From: Fragilaria radians
Lineage: Eukaryota > Bacillariophyta > Fragilariophyceae > Fragilariales > Fragilariaceae
Direction: 5' to 3'
NCBI GenBank assembly: GCA_900642245.1
Contig: CAAAJI010000002.1
Span: 1,227,928 to 1,291,927 of the forward strand
DNA length: 64,000 nucleotides
In this document: positions 11,096-22,063 of the stretch, in pieces
Numbering within the stretch: the stretch's first letter is position 1
Layout: each line of letters opens with the position of its first letter
Notes under the pieces: model-generated
What the model was told of the DNA's origin: nothing
Database searches by the model: none
What the model saw: only the letters and a program-made list of their open reading frames with translations
Position numbers and translations under genes: made by a program

Positions 11096-12079
11096 CTAAT
11101 TTGCACATCCTACACTGAGTTTGGTGTCAGCTCCTGTGACAGGATTTTGTCCCTTGAGAGTTGGGTTCTTGCACAGCTTTCGAATATCGAAGTCTAGAGA
11201 AATCTAAACTGAGATCACATAAACGATGACAAAATTATGTTGAAGGAGTCGCAAAAATTCACTTACCTCCAATGTAGGCATCCGTAAAATCCGCATCTTC
11301 TACATCTGCATCATCAAAACTTGTTCCTGTTAAGACAGCGTTGGTAAAGATGGCGCCACGAAGTGAACTTCCGGTAAAGGATGCTCTGTCCACAATGCTG
11401 TTGGTAAAGTCTGCTCCGTCAAATTTGGAATCTATAAAAAGTGTTCGGTGAAATCATCTTCTAATTAGGATCATGGATCAATAATGAATTTGCAAATAAT
11501 TTCATTATGAGGATGAAGCTGCCTCAAGAATAACTCTTACCATGTAAATATCCTTTTGAAAATTGAGCTTCCTTAAAGTTGGCCTTACTGACATCCGTTT
11601 TCGACATGATCACACCCGAGAGATCGAATCCACTTGCGTCTGCTCCAGTGAGAGAGCATTCTCGCAAGTCATAAAGCTTATCGCGGGCTGCATTAGCTTG
11701 TCCCATGGAAGAACTTTTCAGCGAACAACGAGTTTTATCCGAATTATCAATGGGAGGTAATCGGAAATCTTTCGTAGAACCTGGTCGTCATGGGTATTCC
11801 AAATTTTCAAGTTAGTTGCTAGAGATGGGAAAAGGATTGTTTCAAAATGCATAATGTAAAGAAAAACAACTGTAACATACCATCTGCAAACGAAATAAGT
11901 GGACTTCCCATCAATGCCGCAGAAAACACAGTTGACACGACGACACTAGTTATCCATGAATCATGGGATTTCGACGCATGCAAATGTGTTGACGCCAAGT
12001 TATTCGCGTTCGGATAGTGAGACGTAATAACAAAGGATTCAACGATCGGAATAGTCAGAAGAAACACACAAATCTTCAT
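11096..12079 (-). CDS. Thylakoid-lumen pentapeptide-repeat protein, four exons
   Basis: Exons on the minus strand are 12079-11881, 11780-11541, 11431-11267 and 11193-11096, all joined in phase 1 at GT-AG borders, giving 233 residues. The leader has three parts: a signal peptide (1-14) ending near E-S-F, a hydrophilic transit region, and a second hydrophobic segment (about 42-65) ending S-F-A-D-G, typical of lumenal targeting. The mature part carries pentapeptide repeats of the A-(D/N)-F-x-x kind through exons 2 and 3. It ends with L-C-K-N-P-T-L and a final G-C, the tail seen in plant lumenal pentapeptide proteins (TL15/TL17/TL20.3 group). Function in that group is poorly known. An in-frame ATG at 12148 would bury the signal peptide, so 12079 is preferred. 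Confidence 0.85.
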
Positions 12080-13298
12080 TTTTAGATGTCTTGAACAATT
12101 TGTTATGTCAATCAAGTGTTTCAAATAGTCAGTTGTCATGCGTGGCAAATCTTGGAAGGATTTTTACTTTCTCAGTAAGGATATAATTTTACAATCGACT
12201 GAAAACCGAACCTATTTGAACACTCATTAAAAATGGATGAAAATGTTACAATAAAATGAAAAGATTGACAACTACGTTTTATGCGGAGGCATTAAGAATA
12301 ATGCATGATTTTGATTAAGAAAAGAAACAGTTGTGCAAGAAGCGCCAATATTGAATTTTTATGCGTGAGAAATTGGAAGAGGCCATTAAACTTCAAGGAT
12401 GCCTAAAAATCCCTCAAATTAAGATTAGAGCCATATGGCAAGAGTTTATTGTTGGTAAATCTGATGACATGAGCAACAACAGAGTTTGAAGGGGGGGGGG
12501 GGGGTACTTCTAGAATCTTCGTCACTCAATGTTACTAGCACCTATAATCTTCGCAATTTTTTTTAACTAGTTATTCATTTTTAATGATATTTTGTTGCCT
12601 CCTTTTTGAATTCTCATTCCTCGTCTCACTGGTATAGATTGGCCGTGATCTTGCTCTTACCACCACTCCTACTTGCAAAAAGCGATGGCATCACTGAAAA
12701 TCCACAATATCTCAGGCCAAATATGCAAAAGTCTTAATTGTTTGGCCTGAATGAACCCTATCCAAAGTACATGCCCTCTTGATGTAGGTATAAACCAAAT
12801 ATTTTGGCTTCTATCAGCACAAAAATTTTCTAATGAACAGTATGAAATGTATGAGAAGACTTCTTTACACAAGGAGAACTTTTCTTAAGAATAATCTTAA
12901 AACCACAAGAAAGGGGAAGATAGTGTATGCCAATCATAGTGGGAGGGTTTGAGACTAAAACCCAATCAATTATTCTTCATTAAAATATTTCTCGTACGTG
13001 TTGACGGAAATCATTTAGTCTATTTTGGATAGAACCTATGAGCCTTGAATCGTTTCGTGTTACACTAAATTATTTCGAAGAAATAGGCATTTTCACTTGT
13101 CTCCATATAACCCTATCTTAGAGAGGGAAGTCATTCAAGTAATAAAATCAGCAGAGAAATAGTAACCTTGTAATTTAAGTAATTAACTTGACGTGTGAAT
13201 TCTTGAGTAAGTTTCAATATTACAAATGCTATCACTCTAATCCTGGTATATATATTGGAAAAGAATGGAATTGCCCATTTTGGATGTCAAGAGCTTCG
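12080..13298. other. Spacer between the pentapeptide and hydrolase genes
   Basis: AT-rich and without a gene I can support. It holds an unbroken run of 14 G at 12491-12504, a homopolymer likely to vary in length or be misread. The first 100-150 bases presumably contain the pentapeptide gene's promoter; no element stands out. Confidence 0.6.
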
Positions 13299-14495
13299 TT
13301 AAACAAATGTAGCTGCCAATCGATCCACCCAATTTGTTTCAATTTTATCTGCATCAAGTTCACGTAAAGAAATGTCCCCCCATTCCTCGGAAAAGACCTC
13401 GACATCGTGGCCATCAACTAAAGTGGCAGTCCTTCTATTTGCTGCTCTAAGCCAAGTCGATACTACTTTTCCAACAGCCTTCGGTGCTTCATGGTTGGGA
13501 CAGTGACCAACATTGGTGAGTTGTAAGTATCGACAGCACGCCTTACAAGACGATATGGATCTAGAATTAAGAGAGTTGATCATTCGTTTAGCAAATGCAG
13601 GTTTGCACCATGGATCTTCTTGTCCAAACAATAGAAGTACGTCGCATTGTAGCAGGGACAAAAGGTCATAAAAGGTTTTGGCACTATCTGGATATGTGGC
13701 AGGGGGCGACCAAAGAATTGAAGCAAAGGCAGCATGCCCACCTTTACCCTCAGTACATTCGCGGATTTTTTTGATGAGGACTTGATCAAATGCTTGGGAA
13801 CTTGCATAGGCAGTCGTGAGGTAGGTATTGATCGTACGAAGATCACGAATCCAATCAAATAGGATACGCCCAAGTTTTCGTGGAATCAATGGAGGTGGAA
13901 GACGACCTGACCATCCTGGTAGATTGAGCCCCCAAACTGGAGTTGCATTCAATAAGGTTATGGATGATACCAAATCAGGACGGTGCGACGCCACAACTGC
14001 CGCTAGGTGTCCCCCGAGGCTATTACCGACCAAATGTACTTTTCTTCCGTTGGAGTGTTCAGATTGTGATTGGACAATTTGTTCCAAGAAAGATATGATC
14101 TGATTAACCCATAGGTCGGCGGAGTAAATGAGATCCTTCTCACTGTTTGAATTTCCATCATCACATTCCGTTGGCCAAGATCGGCCTTGGCCAATATAGT
14201 CCATAGCATAAATAATTCGAGACGGATTTCGCTCGAGTAACTCTGGAATAAGCCTATGTTGATGGAAGGATCCTACACCGAAGCCATTGAGCAATAGTAC
14301 AGGCTCTCGATCTGCATCGATAATTGATGAGTCACTGGTGTCATCATCCTGATCATATTTTGCCACTTCATATCCAATGTCATATCCCATGAAATCCCAA
14401 TTTTTGGGTTCAATGCGGCATAGTGTTTGACTAACGACATAACTCTGAATGACAAAGGTAACGTCTGCGAAGAGCCATATTGAGAGTGCTTTCAT
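13299..14495 (-). CDS. Alpha/beta hydrolase, pheophytinase-like
   Basis: From ATG 14495 the protein has 398 residues. The nucleophile is Ser159 in G-N-S-L-G-G, the acid probably Asp294 in G-Q-E-D-P-W, and the base His331 in N-V-G-H-C-P. Other signatures are N-G-F-G-V-G-S-F-H near the oxyanion hole, A-M-D-Y-I-G-Q-G-R-S, and L-L-N-A-T-P-V-W-G. These match plant pheophytinase, which removes phytol from pheophytin during chlorophyll breakdown, and its relatives. The first ~22 residues are hydrophobic, like a signal peptide, and could start a plastid leader. The frame runs on to a GTG at 14588, but GTAAGG at 14570 and GACAG at 14506 suggest a 65-nt leader intron just before this ATG. Substrate is inferred, not shown. 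Confidence 0.8.
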   Translation of the reverse strand: MKALSIWLFADVTFVIQSYVVSQTLCRIEPKNWDFMGYDIGYEVAKYDQDDDTSDSSIIDADREPVLLLNGFGVGSFHQHRLIPELLERNPSRIIYAMDYIGQGRSWPTECDDGNSNSEKDLIYSADLWVNQIISFLEQIVQSQSEHSNGRKVHLVGNSLGGHLAAVVASHRPDLVSSITLLNATPVWGLNLPGWSGRLPPPLIPRKLGRILFDWIRDLRTINTYLTTAYASSQAFDQVLIKKIRECTEGKGGHAAFASILWSPPATYPDSAKTFYDLLSLLQCDVLLLFGQEDPWCKPAFAKRMINSLNSRSISSCKACCRYLQLTNVGHCPNHEAPKAVGKVVSTWLRAANRRTATLVDGHDVEVFSEEWGDISLRELDADKIETNWVDRLAATFV

Positions 14496-14688
14496 AACGA
14501 GTATCCTGTCAAAATACTTGAACTTCAATTTCTGAGCCTCATGTGATTGCATTTGTACACCTAACCTTACATATGTTTTGTTAGTCACAAAGATACCAGT
14601 CAGTGTAAAATTGTACTATTGTACTAGGTAGTGTCGAGTCGTTCGCAGGAGAATTCATCAAACTGTTACCTTCCTCTGTGTGAAAATC
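14496..14688. promoter_or_regulatory. Shared head-to-head promoter region
   Basis: Only 193 bases separate the start codons of the hydrolase (minus strand) and NDUFS7 (plus strand), and a likely hydrolase leader intron (14570-14506) takes up a third of that. Both transcripts must start inside it, so the two genes probably share regulatory sequence. No TATA box or named element was identified. Confidence 0.55.
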
Positions 14689-15607
14689 ATGATTCTGAGG
14701 ACAATTGTCGGAAAAAACTTTTCACTTTACCGAAGCCTAACGCCATGCCACCGCACCATGGCTGGAACAGCAAGGTCTGAGACTTCTGCGGTAAGTTGTG
14801 AAAAGAATCAATTTTGGTTCATAGTAGAAGGATAAATGTCGACGATCGTTGTTCTGTACTTGTTTTTTTGCTTGTCACGCACGTTGGTGCGAGTACAGTA
14901 TATGTCCACGCTAATAGTCTTTTTCTTTCAAATGATGTGTCACCAAATACAAAAATGATGTTTTCATGGTATGTCTTGGGGTACTGAACTATTATTGTTT
15001 ATTCCTGACTGGTCATGTCTGCCAACAACCGCAACGCCATTTGGCTATCGGGGGCGTTTTGATGACGAAAAATTAGTTGGGAAAACTGGATAACATTGAG
15101 GAAGTATTCACAGGTGGTGCCGGTGTTCCTGTGGCCGATAGAGTTGAATATGCAGTATCTCGTGTAGACGATTTAGTCAATTGGGCACGAAAAGGTTCTC
15201 TTTGGCCCATGACATTTGGTCTGGCTTGTTGTGCTGTCGAAATGATGCACGCGGCGGCATCCCGCTACGATATGGAACGTTTTGGTATGGTTTTTCGTGC
15301 TTCTCCACGTCAATCAGACGTGATGATTGTTGCAGGAACTCTCACTAACAAGATGGCACCAGCATTAAGAAAGGTTTATGACCAGATGCCAGAACCACGT
15401 TGGGTAGTATCGATGGGATCCTGTGCTAACGGAGGAGGATACTACCATTATTCCTATGCCGTTGTAAGAGGATGTGATCGCATCGTTCCTGTTGATATTT
15501 ACGTCCCAGGATGTCCACCCACTGCGGAAGCATTGCTCTATGGTCTCTTGCAGTTACAGAAGAAAATTAAAGGAAACAAGAGCTTGCTCTTACGTTTGAG
15601 AAAGTAG
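14689..15607 (+). CDS. NDUFS7: Mitochondrial complex I subunit NDUFS7 (PSST/NuoB)
   Basis: Two exons, 14689-14790 and 15077-15607, are joined in phase 0 across a 286-nt GT-AG intron, giving 210 residues. Exon 1 encodes a basic, Ser/Thr-rich mitochondrial presequence with no acidic residue until its end. Exon 2 encodes the whole conserved subunit, which holds Fe-S cluster N2, the last relay before ubiquinone. The ligands are visible: adjacent Cys85-Cys86 in L-A-C-C-A-V-E, Cys150 in M-G-S-C-A-N-G-G and Cys180 in V-P-G-C-P-P-T-A-E. The exon 2 frame begins with TTG, which is an internal Leu after splicing and not a start. The gene lies head to head with the pheophytinase-like gene. Confidence 0.95.
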
Positions 15608-15780
15608 TTTCATATATAAGATATAAAGCTTATCCTTGCAGTCAAATCTACTGTTCATTCTCATTCATTCAAATTGATTATCTACGATTACCATCATTAA
15701 CGATAGTTTCAAACAATCTTAATTGAATTTTTAGCAATGTTTCATGTGCTAGGTTATTGCAGGTGGATGTAGATAGCACA

Positions 15781-17374
15781 TCAAAAGCCAAGATCTTGTT
15801 CCAAGGGAACTGTCTTCAGCGCGACGCAATGATACTTAGTTTTGCTGTATTTCAGGTATGCGTTAGTCAGCTTCGATTCCTCGGCCGAAGCATAGTATTG
15901 GTAGAGCGTCAAAACAACATCTTCCAAATCCCATGACTTCCATCCGCTGACATATTCCAACGTTGGACTCCATCCTGGTAAACCAAGGACGATCCGACTC
16001 AAGTACACAGCTGCGGACGCAACCTTCCGTGGCGATACAGATGCAAGTGTGTAGGATAAAGCACTCAATTCCAAGAGATAATCCAGTAGGCTGCGTTCCG
16101 GATGTTGTACTTCGACTATGCAGCTAAATTCTGTGGGCATGCGATCAGCACGACTAGCCCTCCATAATTCTATGGAAGCATCGTAAGGGGTTACTTGCAT
16201 TAATTGAAACTGAAGAGCATCGCACACAGCCGATTCCATTTCTGTTATCTCGTGTTTCGAGTAAGAATCAGCTGAAATATACACAAAATCATCCACCGAT
16301 GGTGCCGTTATTTCTTCCATCTTACAGGCCATCCACATACATGCGCTGTAAATGACAAAGAACAACTCTCTAAGTTAACATAGAACTCATGCAATTGGCA
16401 TACTACTTTGAAAGGAGTATCCAAGTATTAACGTACCATCCAAGACACTGGAACATATCACGTTCGATGACAAGCCGTCTTGAACAACCCTCCTGACCGC
16501 ACTCTAAACTTCGATTGATCAGGGCGATTGTCAAATGGAGCGTACGAAGACTTAATTTGTACTCTTCCGACAACTCAATTAGCCAATCAATTAAAACAGC
16601 TCTCATCTTTTCTGTCAAGTGAGGCTGATGTTCCAATTGCTGTGACGTGATACTAAGATCCAAGGATTGCTCATCATCCGAGGTAATATTTCCCATGATG
16701 TGTTGGATACGTCGTGAGATACGAGATGATGATGCAGAAGACGAACTATCCTCATCAGTAGAGGAATTTCCACCATAAAGTCTAATACTTTTGGCAGCAA
16801 TGGTAGGCCAGTTTAAGTCCTCCCAATCTTTAAGATACTGATAATATTTGGCACCGTAATGCCGCAAATAAACATGGGATAACGATTGACAAGAACAATG
16901 GTCATCATCACACGAGCAAACTCGATTGTAATCATCAAATGAATACAAGTCTATAACCCCGGGGGGTAATTTTTTGGCTTCTGGACTGATAATAGACCGA
17001 ATCATCCACTTTGGAATCTTACCATGTTTCGGACTTTCCTTACTTTCATTTAAACGAGACAGAAATGATTTCTCGTTCACTTTCGAAGTCACCAACGGTG
17101 TCACTGTGTTAAGATCGGAGGTTAAGTTCCTGTTCGACAAAGAGCTATCATCATCGTTTTCACAGGATCGTTTCCTTTGATAATTGGAGGATTCGTTTAA
17201 TGTAGTAGTAGATCGACGTTTTCTCTGTTTACTCACTGGTGAATCAGTTAAAAGTCTATTTGGCATGCCGGATGATGAATCCAGAGACAAGTTCGAATGG
17301 CGTAAGCGTAGGGATCTGCGACGCTCTAACGATGCCTTGGCGTCGTCACTTCCTGATGGTGTTTGTGGTTGCAT
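15781..17374 (-). CDS. Mitotic-type (A/B) cyclin
   Basis: Exons 17374-16437 and 16345-15781 are joined across a 91-nt intron, giving 500 residues with no frame conflict. The cyclin box starts at M-R-A-V-L-I-D-W-L-I-E-L, the A/B-cyclin signature, and runs through V-I-E-R-D-M-F-Q-C-L-G, splices into A-C-M-W-M-A-C-K-M-E-E and ends in a cyclin C domain. Cyclins bind and activate CDKs. The first ~190 residues are basic, Ser-rich and probably disordered, with basic RKRR/RKR motifs suggesting nuclear import. I saw no clear R-x-x-L destruction box. The frame also runs two codons up to TTG at 17380; ATG 17374 is preferred. The exact cyclin class is uncertain. Confidence 0.88.
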
Positions 17375-20207
17375 GCTCAAATGGATTGTATTAAAGAGAT
17401 GATTACGTTCAAGTCTAATTGAGTAAACAATAAAGCCTCGAAGTTAATCAATTAATCTCAATATACTACTCAATTGGTAATTATATTTGAGATTTTGGAC
17501 TCAAGGTTGTCATCAGAAGAATGTAAGTTTGTTCATGCGGTGTCTGGGGAATGGACAAAACCGCGTGAACTTGATTTTTTTAAGCGCGCCATTAATTTGT
17601 AGCCCAAAATCAGTTGGACCTATTCAAATTTATGGCGCATGAGAATCTACAAAACAGGAGGAAGCAGGTGTTTTTCGCACTCTCCTGTAAACTTGGTAGA
17701 ATATTCTATGAAAAATTAAAATTTGTTTTTCAACCTCCAAAACACCTCGATAGTCTACTTGAATGAGATACTAACGTGAGGACAAAAATGCAAGATTTTG
17801 AAAAACTCAAAATAACACCACACTCCAAGGATAATCAGCACGCTAATCTGCAACCTTACTACTTATGAAAATTCGTTGGCTGCTGAAGCTCTTTTAGATT
17901 AATTACAATAATTTTGAAGCACCTTGTTTACCCTAGTTGATTCCATTGAAATTTTGATTTTTGTTAGTAAATTAGCATGTTTGAACGACTATCGATATCT
18001 AAACATCCTCAAAAAGTTTATGATTTCATTACGGAATCTTAACGTTATCAAACATTAATCGGAAGATCACTCCCCATTTTTTGGTGATAATTTTTCTATC
18101 ATTTTATTGACATACTGATCTCCAACAAAGTGTAAACCGTTCTTCTACAAATTTAATTGACATGCCTGATTTGCCCTCATTACTGTCTACTTTCTTGCGA
18201 AACTGCTCCGTTCAATGAGCTAGAAAGTTTTTGTATAAAGCTACATTAAGCAATAGAAAGAGCGGTTAAAATAATATTGAAGAGTAAAAATGTGGATTTA
18301 AAATTCATCTTCAAGTCTGATTTTCATGTTTTGTATAAGGAATTTAGACCAATCTTTTTCCAACGGCTATGAATCTGACATCTGCAAGAAACGACTTAGC
18401 AGGTAGCTGTCTTCAAAGTTCGTTTAAATCGCTGGCCGGCGATGGCGATTGATGTCATTTGAAGAAGAAAGTAAGCAAATTACCTTTGTTTTAACGTTCA
18501 CTTCTTAAGTCGCATTATTTTTTCGTTTCAATACATTATAAATCGGCTTAGCGAGATAATGTAGATTTCTTAATGAAATCATATTGCATCTTTTTTTGTC
18601 ACTTCTGCTGATAATGATACAAAAGTAAATTGTCAATGGCCTTGCATGTTTACTCTAACGAATATATATGGTAAAGGTGCCTCAATTCTCTAGACATTGA
18701 CTCATTAAATGTTGTTAGATGCTACATGCCTGAGACAAAGTCTATGAAACTGCATATTCCTTATCAACCTTGACGTGACGCAGACTCAATATCTCTTGAT
18801 TTAAGGGGCTTGACATCCAGGATAATCCAAAATCCGTTTTACTGGTTGGAAGCATATTTGTAATTAAACGTCACAATTGCTCCCTTTGGATTTTTATTTA
18901 AAGTAGTGAAACTCATTTCATAAGTTTGTTGGTTAAAAATTCATTTAAAAAAAACAATTGTTGAGATAGATTTTCGTCCTGCACCAGTTTCGATACGAGA
19001 TAATGAGAAAGCCAGGGTTAACTTTCTCATGGTGCATAGTAGTATTTTATTCTTTATAGTGAAATGTAATTGGCCAATAGCGTCGGAATATGCGCCTCTA
19101 GATTGCTACAATAATAGCCCTGCATGTAATTAGGAAAATGGCCAAGTCAAGCCTCACATCCTTTGGATTGCATCCTGTGACTTATTTAATCAGATTCTTT
19201 CGCAAAACTAGAGTTGCCTGAAGTCATTCACTCTTTTCTTTGCTGAAGTTTCATTTTGGAGCAAGACAGGCTCTAGAAATGATCAATTTACAGTTTTACC
19301 CTCTACTAGAAAGTAGGAGTTTTTCAGTAATCATGCACTGATTTTGTTTTGTTGTCGTTTATAGACCTTCTTCGGCTGAAGGGCACATGTGAACATGAAC
19401 ACAATTTAAGGAGTAATTAAAGCGATTGACTTGACTCCTATCCTTTGAAGTCGCTGCAATTTGGCAATCAAAAAATTAACATCAATGCTGGCTGTAATAA
19501 AACTCTGCTTGCACTCTGGATTTCCCCCAAGATTGTTGTAAGTTCTGATAAAATTTTCTCCAACTTAAGCATATCTTCCGTTCAATTTTTTTCCGTAATA
19601 TAATCCTAATTATCGGAGCATGGCATCGCGTTCGCTTCACTACAAAATAATGGCAAATCATGAGGTGCTTACATCGACTACAATTGAACCAGAAACAGTT
19701 CTTTTTTTCATTGAAATTTCGTGTTCGGCTGAAAGTTTGCTTCTGCAACAGCGATTGAAGTGCCATATAAAAGGTATAGTATACTTGGAGCTTTGCGTAT
19801 TTCGTGACTTCGGGATTCATCGCGTATGCCATTGATTCCCTACTGCTTAAACATCTCTTTTGGAAGTATTCAACTCCTCACAAGAAATGTTGCATGCATC
19901 GTTTGAGGGCCTGCTATTCATTCAGAGTACAAATGAAAAAGTAAAGCGAGGCTAACGAAAATATTTTAACTATTAAACAAAGCAAGTTCTTGGCTCATTT
20001 TTATCTCATGATCATGTATCGTCGTCAAAAAGGAAGCTGTTTCTTTGGACAGATTATGGTCTCCTGAATAAAATAACTAAAGAAAATCTCGATACAAGGA
20101 TTATGATTTCCAGAACGAATATCAAGAAAAACTTTTTTGAAAGATCGATTAGAGTTTGAAGGTCCGAAAATTTTGATACAACAAGGCAAAAATGAACCGT
20201 CTCTGAA
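17375..20207. other. 2.8 kb gene-free stretch
   Basis: AT-rich, with no coding sequence I can support. The first few hundred bases are upstream of the cyclin gene. An ATG-started frame at 19620-19835 (71 codons) has no recognisable features and overlaps a similarly featureless minus-strand frame. No repeat, RNA gene or mobile-element motif was noticed. Confidence 0.55.
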
Positions 20208-21016
20208 TTAAGTGCTTGTCATCCAAACTAATGCCAAATAGACACCCAGAGCCTGAAAGAGTAGAGCTACCATTGCAAACTGAACTCCAACACATCGCGG
20301 TAGGCAACATGGTATGAGCTTGTGACAAGCGTGAGCGTCACTACCTTCTACCGTCCGGGTGATTAAGTCGTCGTAGATGTCATCTGAGAAAAAAAAGAAA
20401 ATTGAAGTTTTAGTACATAATCAAACGCTTCTTAACGCAGATTTATTGTCCTTGGTTGCGCCTGAAACATTAAGCCTTACTTACACACTGAAAATGATCC
20501 AATAAATACACCGTAGTAAAGTGTTATGAATGGCAAAATGGGATGAAATACAAACCATTCCAAGCCGATACCAAGAATAGTCAGAGCAGAAAATCCCAAG
20601 GTTAAAAAGACCAACATTCTGTTTGGAGAGTAACATAAGGAAATCAACATCGAGAAGACAAAGATAGAAGCCGCGACTGTAGATGCGACACGATCTCCCG
20701 ACATGGTTACAAAGACACCACCCCAGAATGCACCACCAACATAGCCAGCCGGGATGATAATGGCACGGATACCCCCACGATATTTAGTGACTCCGCCTTC
20801 ATTGTTGTAAACCTCAATAGCTTCTACCTTCCCTCCTGTCCACCAACAGGCCGTCGCATGACCCATCTCATGAATGAAAACTGCAATCAACTTCATGGGC
20901 TTTAACAGAGGCGTACTCCATAATATTAAATTCAGTACGAAATAGCCAATGAATAGACCACAAAAAGTTAGCTCTTCTTGGCCGCAGCAAGATGACAAAT
21001 TCCAGTCGATTGCCAT
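20208..21016 (-). CDS. Peptidase M50B-like integral membrane protein
   Basis: Exons 21016-20485 and 20383-20208 join in phase 1 across a 101-nt intron, giving 235 residues. The sequence shows H-E-M-G-H (His49, Glu50, His53), the zinc-binding HExxH of M50 site-2-type proteases, beside a hydrophobic segment. About five or six membrane segments follow. The second exon adds a conserved-looking S-V-Y-D-I-Y-D-D motif and a last membrane helix. This matches the M50B-like family of fungi, plants and algae, whose substrate is unknown. The third metal ligand is not obvious by eye, so proteolytic activity is an inference. ATG 21016 is chosen over TTG 21022. Confidence 0.82.
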
Positions 21017-22063
21017 TCTCAATTATCTAACTAACGCCGTCGTGTCAATGATTGTTCCGATAACTCAGTCACTGTCTATCAGGGATAAGGTTTCAAAAGT
21101 AGGGTGCCTAGAACGGTCTGTACGCAGTATACAAAGAGAAAAAGAACAAATGCTCTGAATTTCGCGTAGTTCTAAGAAAAATCAAATACACGTTTGCCAT
21201 TGGAAAATATAAATTTTCAATTGTCGAGGCTGCCAATTTGAAGTTGTTTTAGAATGTTCTCGATTAAGCACATCAAATACACTAATCTGTTGATTTCGGT
21301 CAACCATCGAGCACTATGTCTGATATATAACTAAAGCCTAGAGCTATTTCAAGTTTACGTTCCTAATTCAGAATCCCTTTATTGAATAGCTGTAGACTTA
21401 TAGGGTTGTCACTTCTCTTTTGTCTATCAAGACTTCATCTTGAATAAGTTTGATTGATCCTTGGCATATGCTTCCCAAAGAGTAGCAATTGTTATACCCG
21501 CATTTACCTTTAGTTTCCAATTTGAGTTGAGAGCTTGCTTTAGAATTAGACTGTAATGCTCAGATTTACAACCTCTTCGTTTCGGGCAAGGATTGTGATT
21601 AAATTATTTTTATTGGCTTGTCATGCTAATTTTGTAATGCAATTCACCAGTTTAGATTTTTTTAACAATCATTTTGGATGGCTCTAACATTTAGGTTTCA
21701 TCATCACTTTTGGCAATAGCCAGAAAATCATCATATGATGGACAATCTATTAATTTAAACTTCTACCATGTTTAGCCATTTCAATATGTCTTGAATCAGA
21801 CTGTAATGCTCAGATTTACAACCCCTTCATTTCGGGCAATGATTGTGATAAAAATTATTTTTATTGGCTTATCTTCAGCATTGAACGCATTTCATTCTAA
21901 TTTGTAATACAATTCACCTGTTTAGATTTTTTGAATAATCATTTTGGATGGCTCTAACATAGGTTTTATTATCACTTTTAGCAATAGGTTTTTTTTGAAC
22001 TTTTTTGAGGGGGTTCGTTCGAGTTTAATTAAGTATAACCGGAAACTGGAAAAAATCTCATAC
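21017..22063. other. Spacer between divergent genes, includes a duplicated block
   Basis: This is the intergenic region between the M50B-like gene and ALG1, which are transcribed away from each other. It is dominated by the direct repeat listed at 21541-21988. No extra gene is supported. The open frame from TTG 21944 into ALG1 runs through repeat DNA and is not taken as coding. Confidence 0.6.
21541..21988 (+). repeat. Direct repeat pair upstream of ALG1
   Basis: Copy 1 (21541-21720) and copy 2 (21791-21988) align at a 250-base offset from the start and share long identical runs, for example CTGTAATGCTCAGATTTACA and ATTTTGGATGGCTCTAAC. Copy 2 carries about 20 extra bases near 21875-21895. 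Copy 2 ends 75 bases before the ALG1 ATG, so the duplication lies in its promoter or leader. Confidence 0.85.

Noticed and set aside
12491..12504. Run of 14 G as a functional element
   Set aside because: A single homopolymer is more likely slippage or sequencing uncertainty.
19482..19835. Overlapping frames on both strands, one with ATG
   Set aside because: Neither shows a family motif or coding composition; they shadow each other.
21944..22063. 40-codon N-terminal extension of ALG1
   Set aside because: Opens with TTG and is encoded by the second copy of a non-coding repeat.
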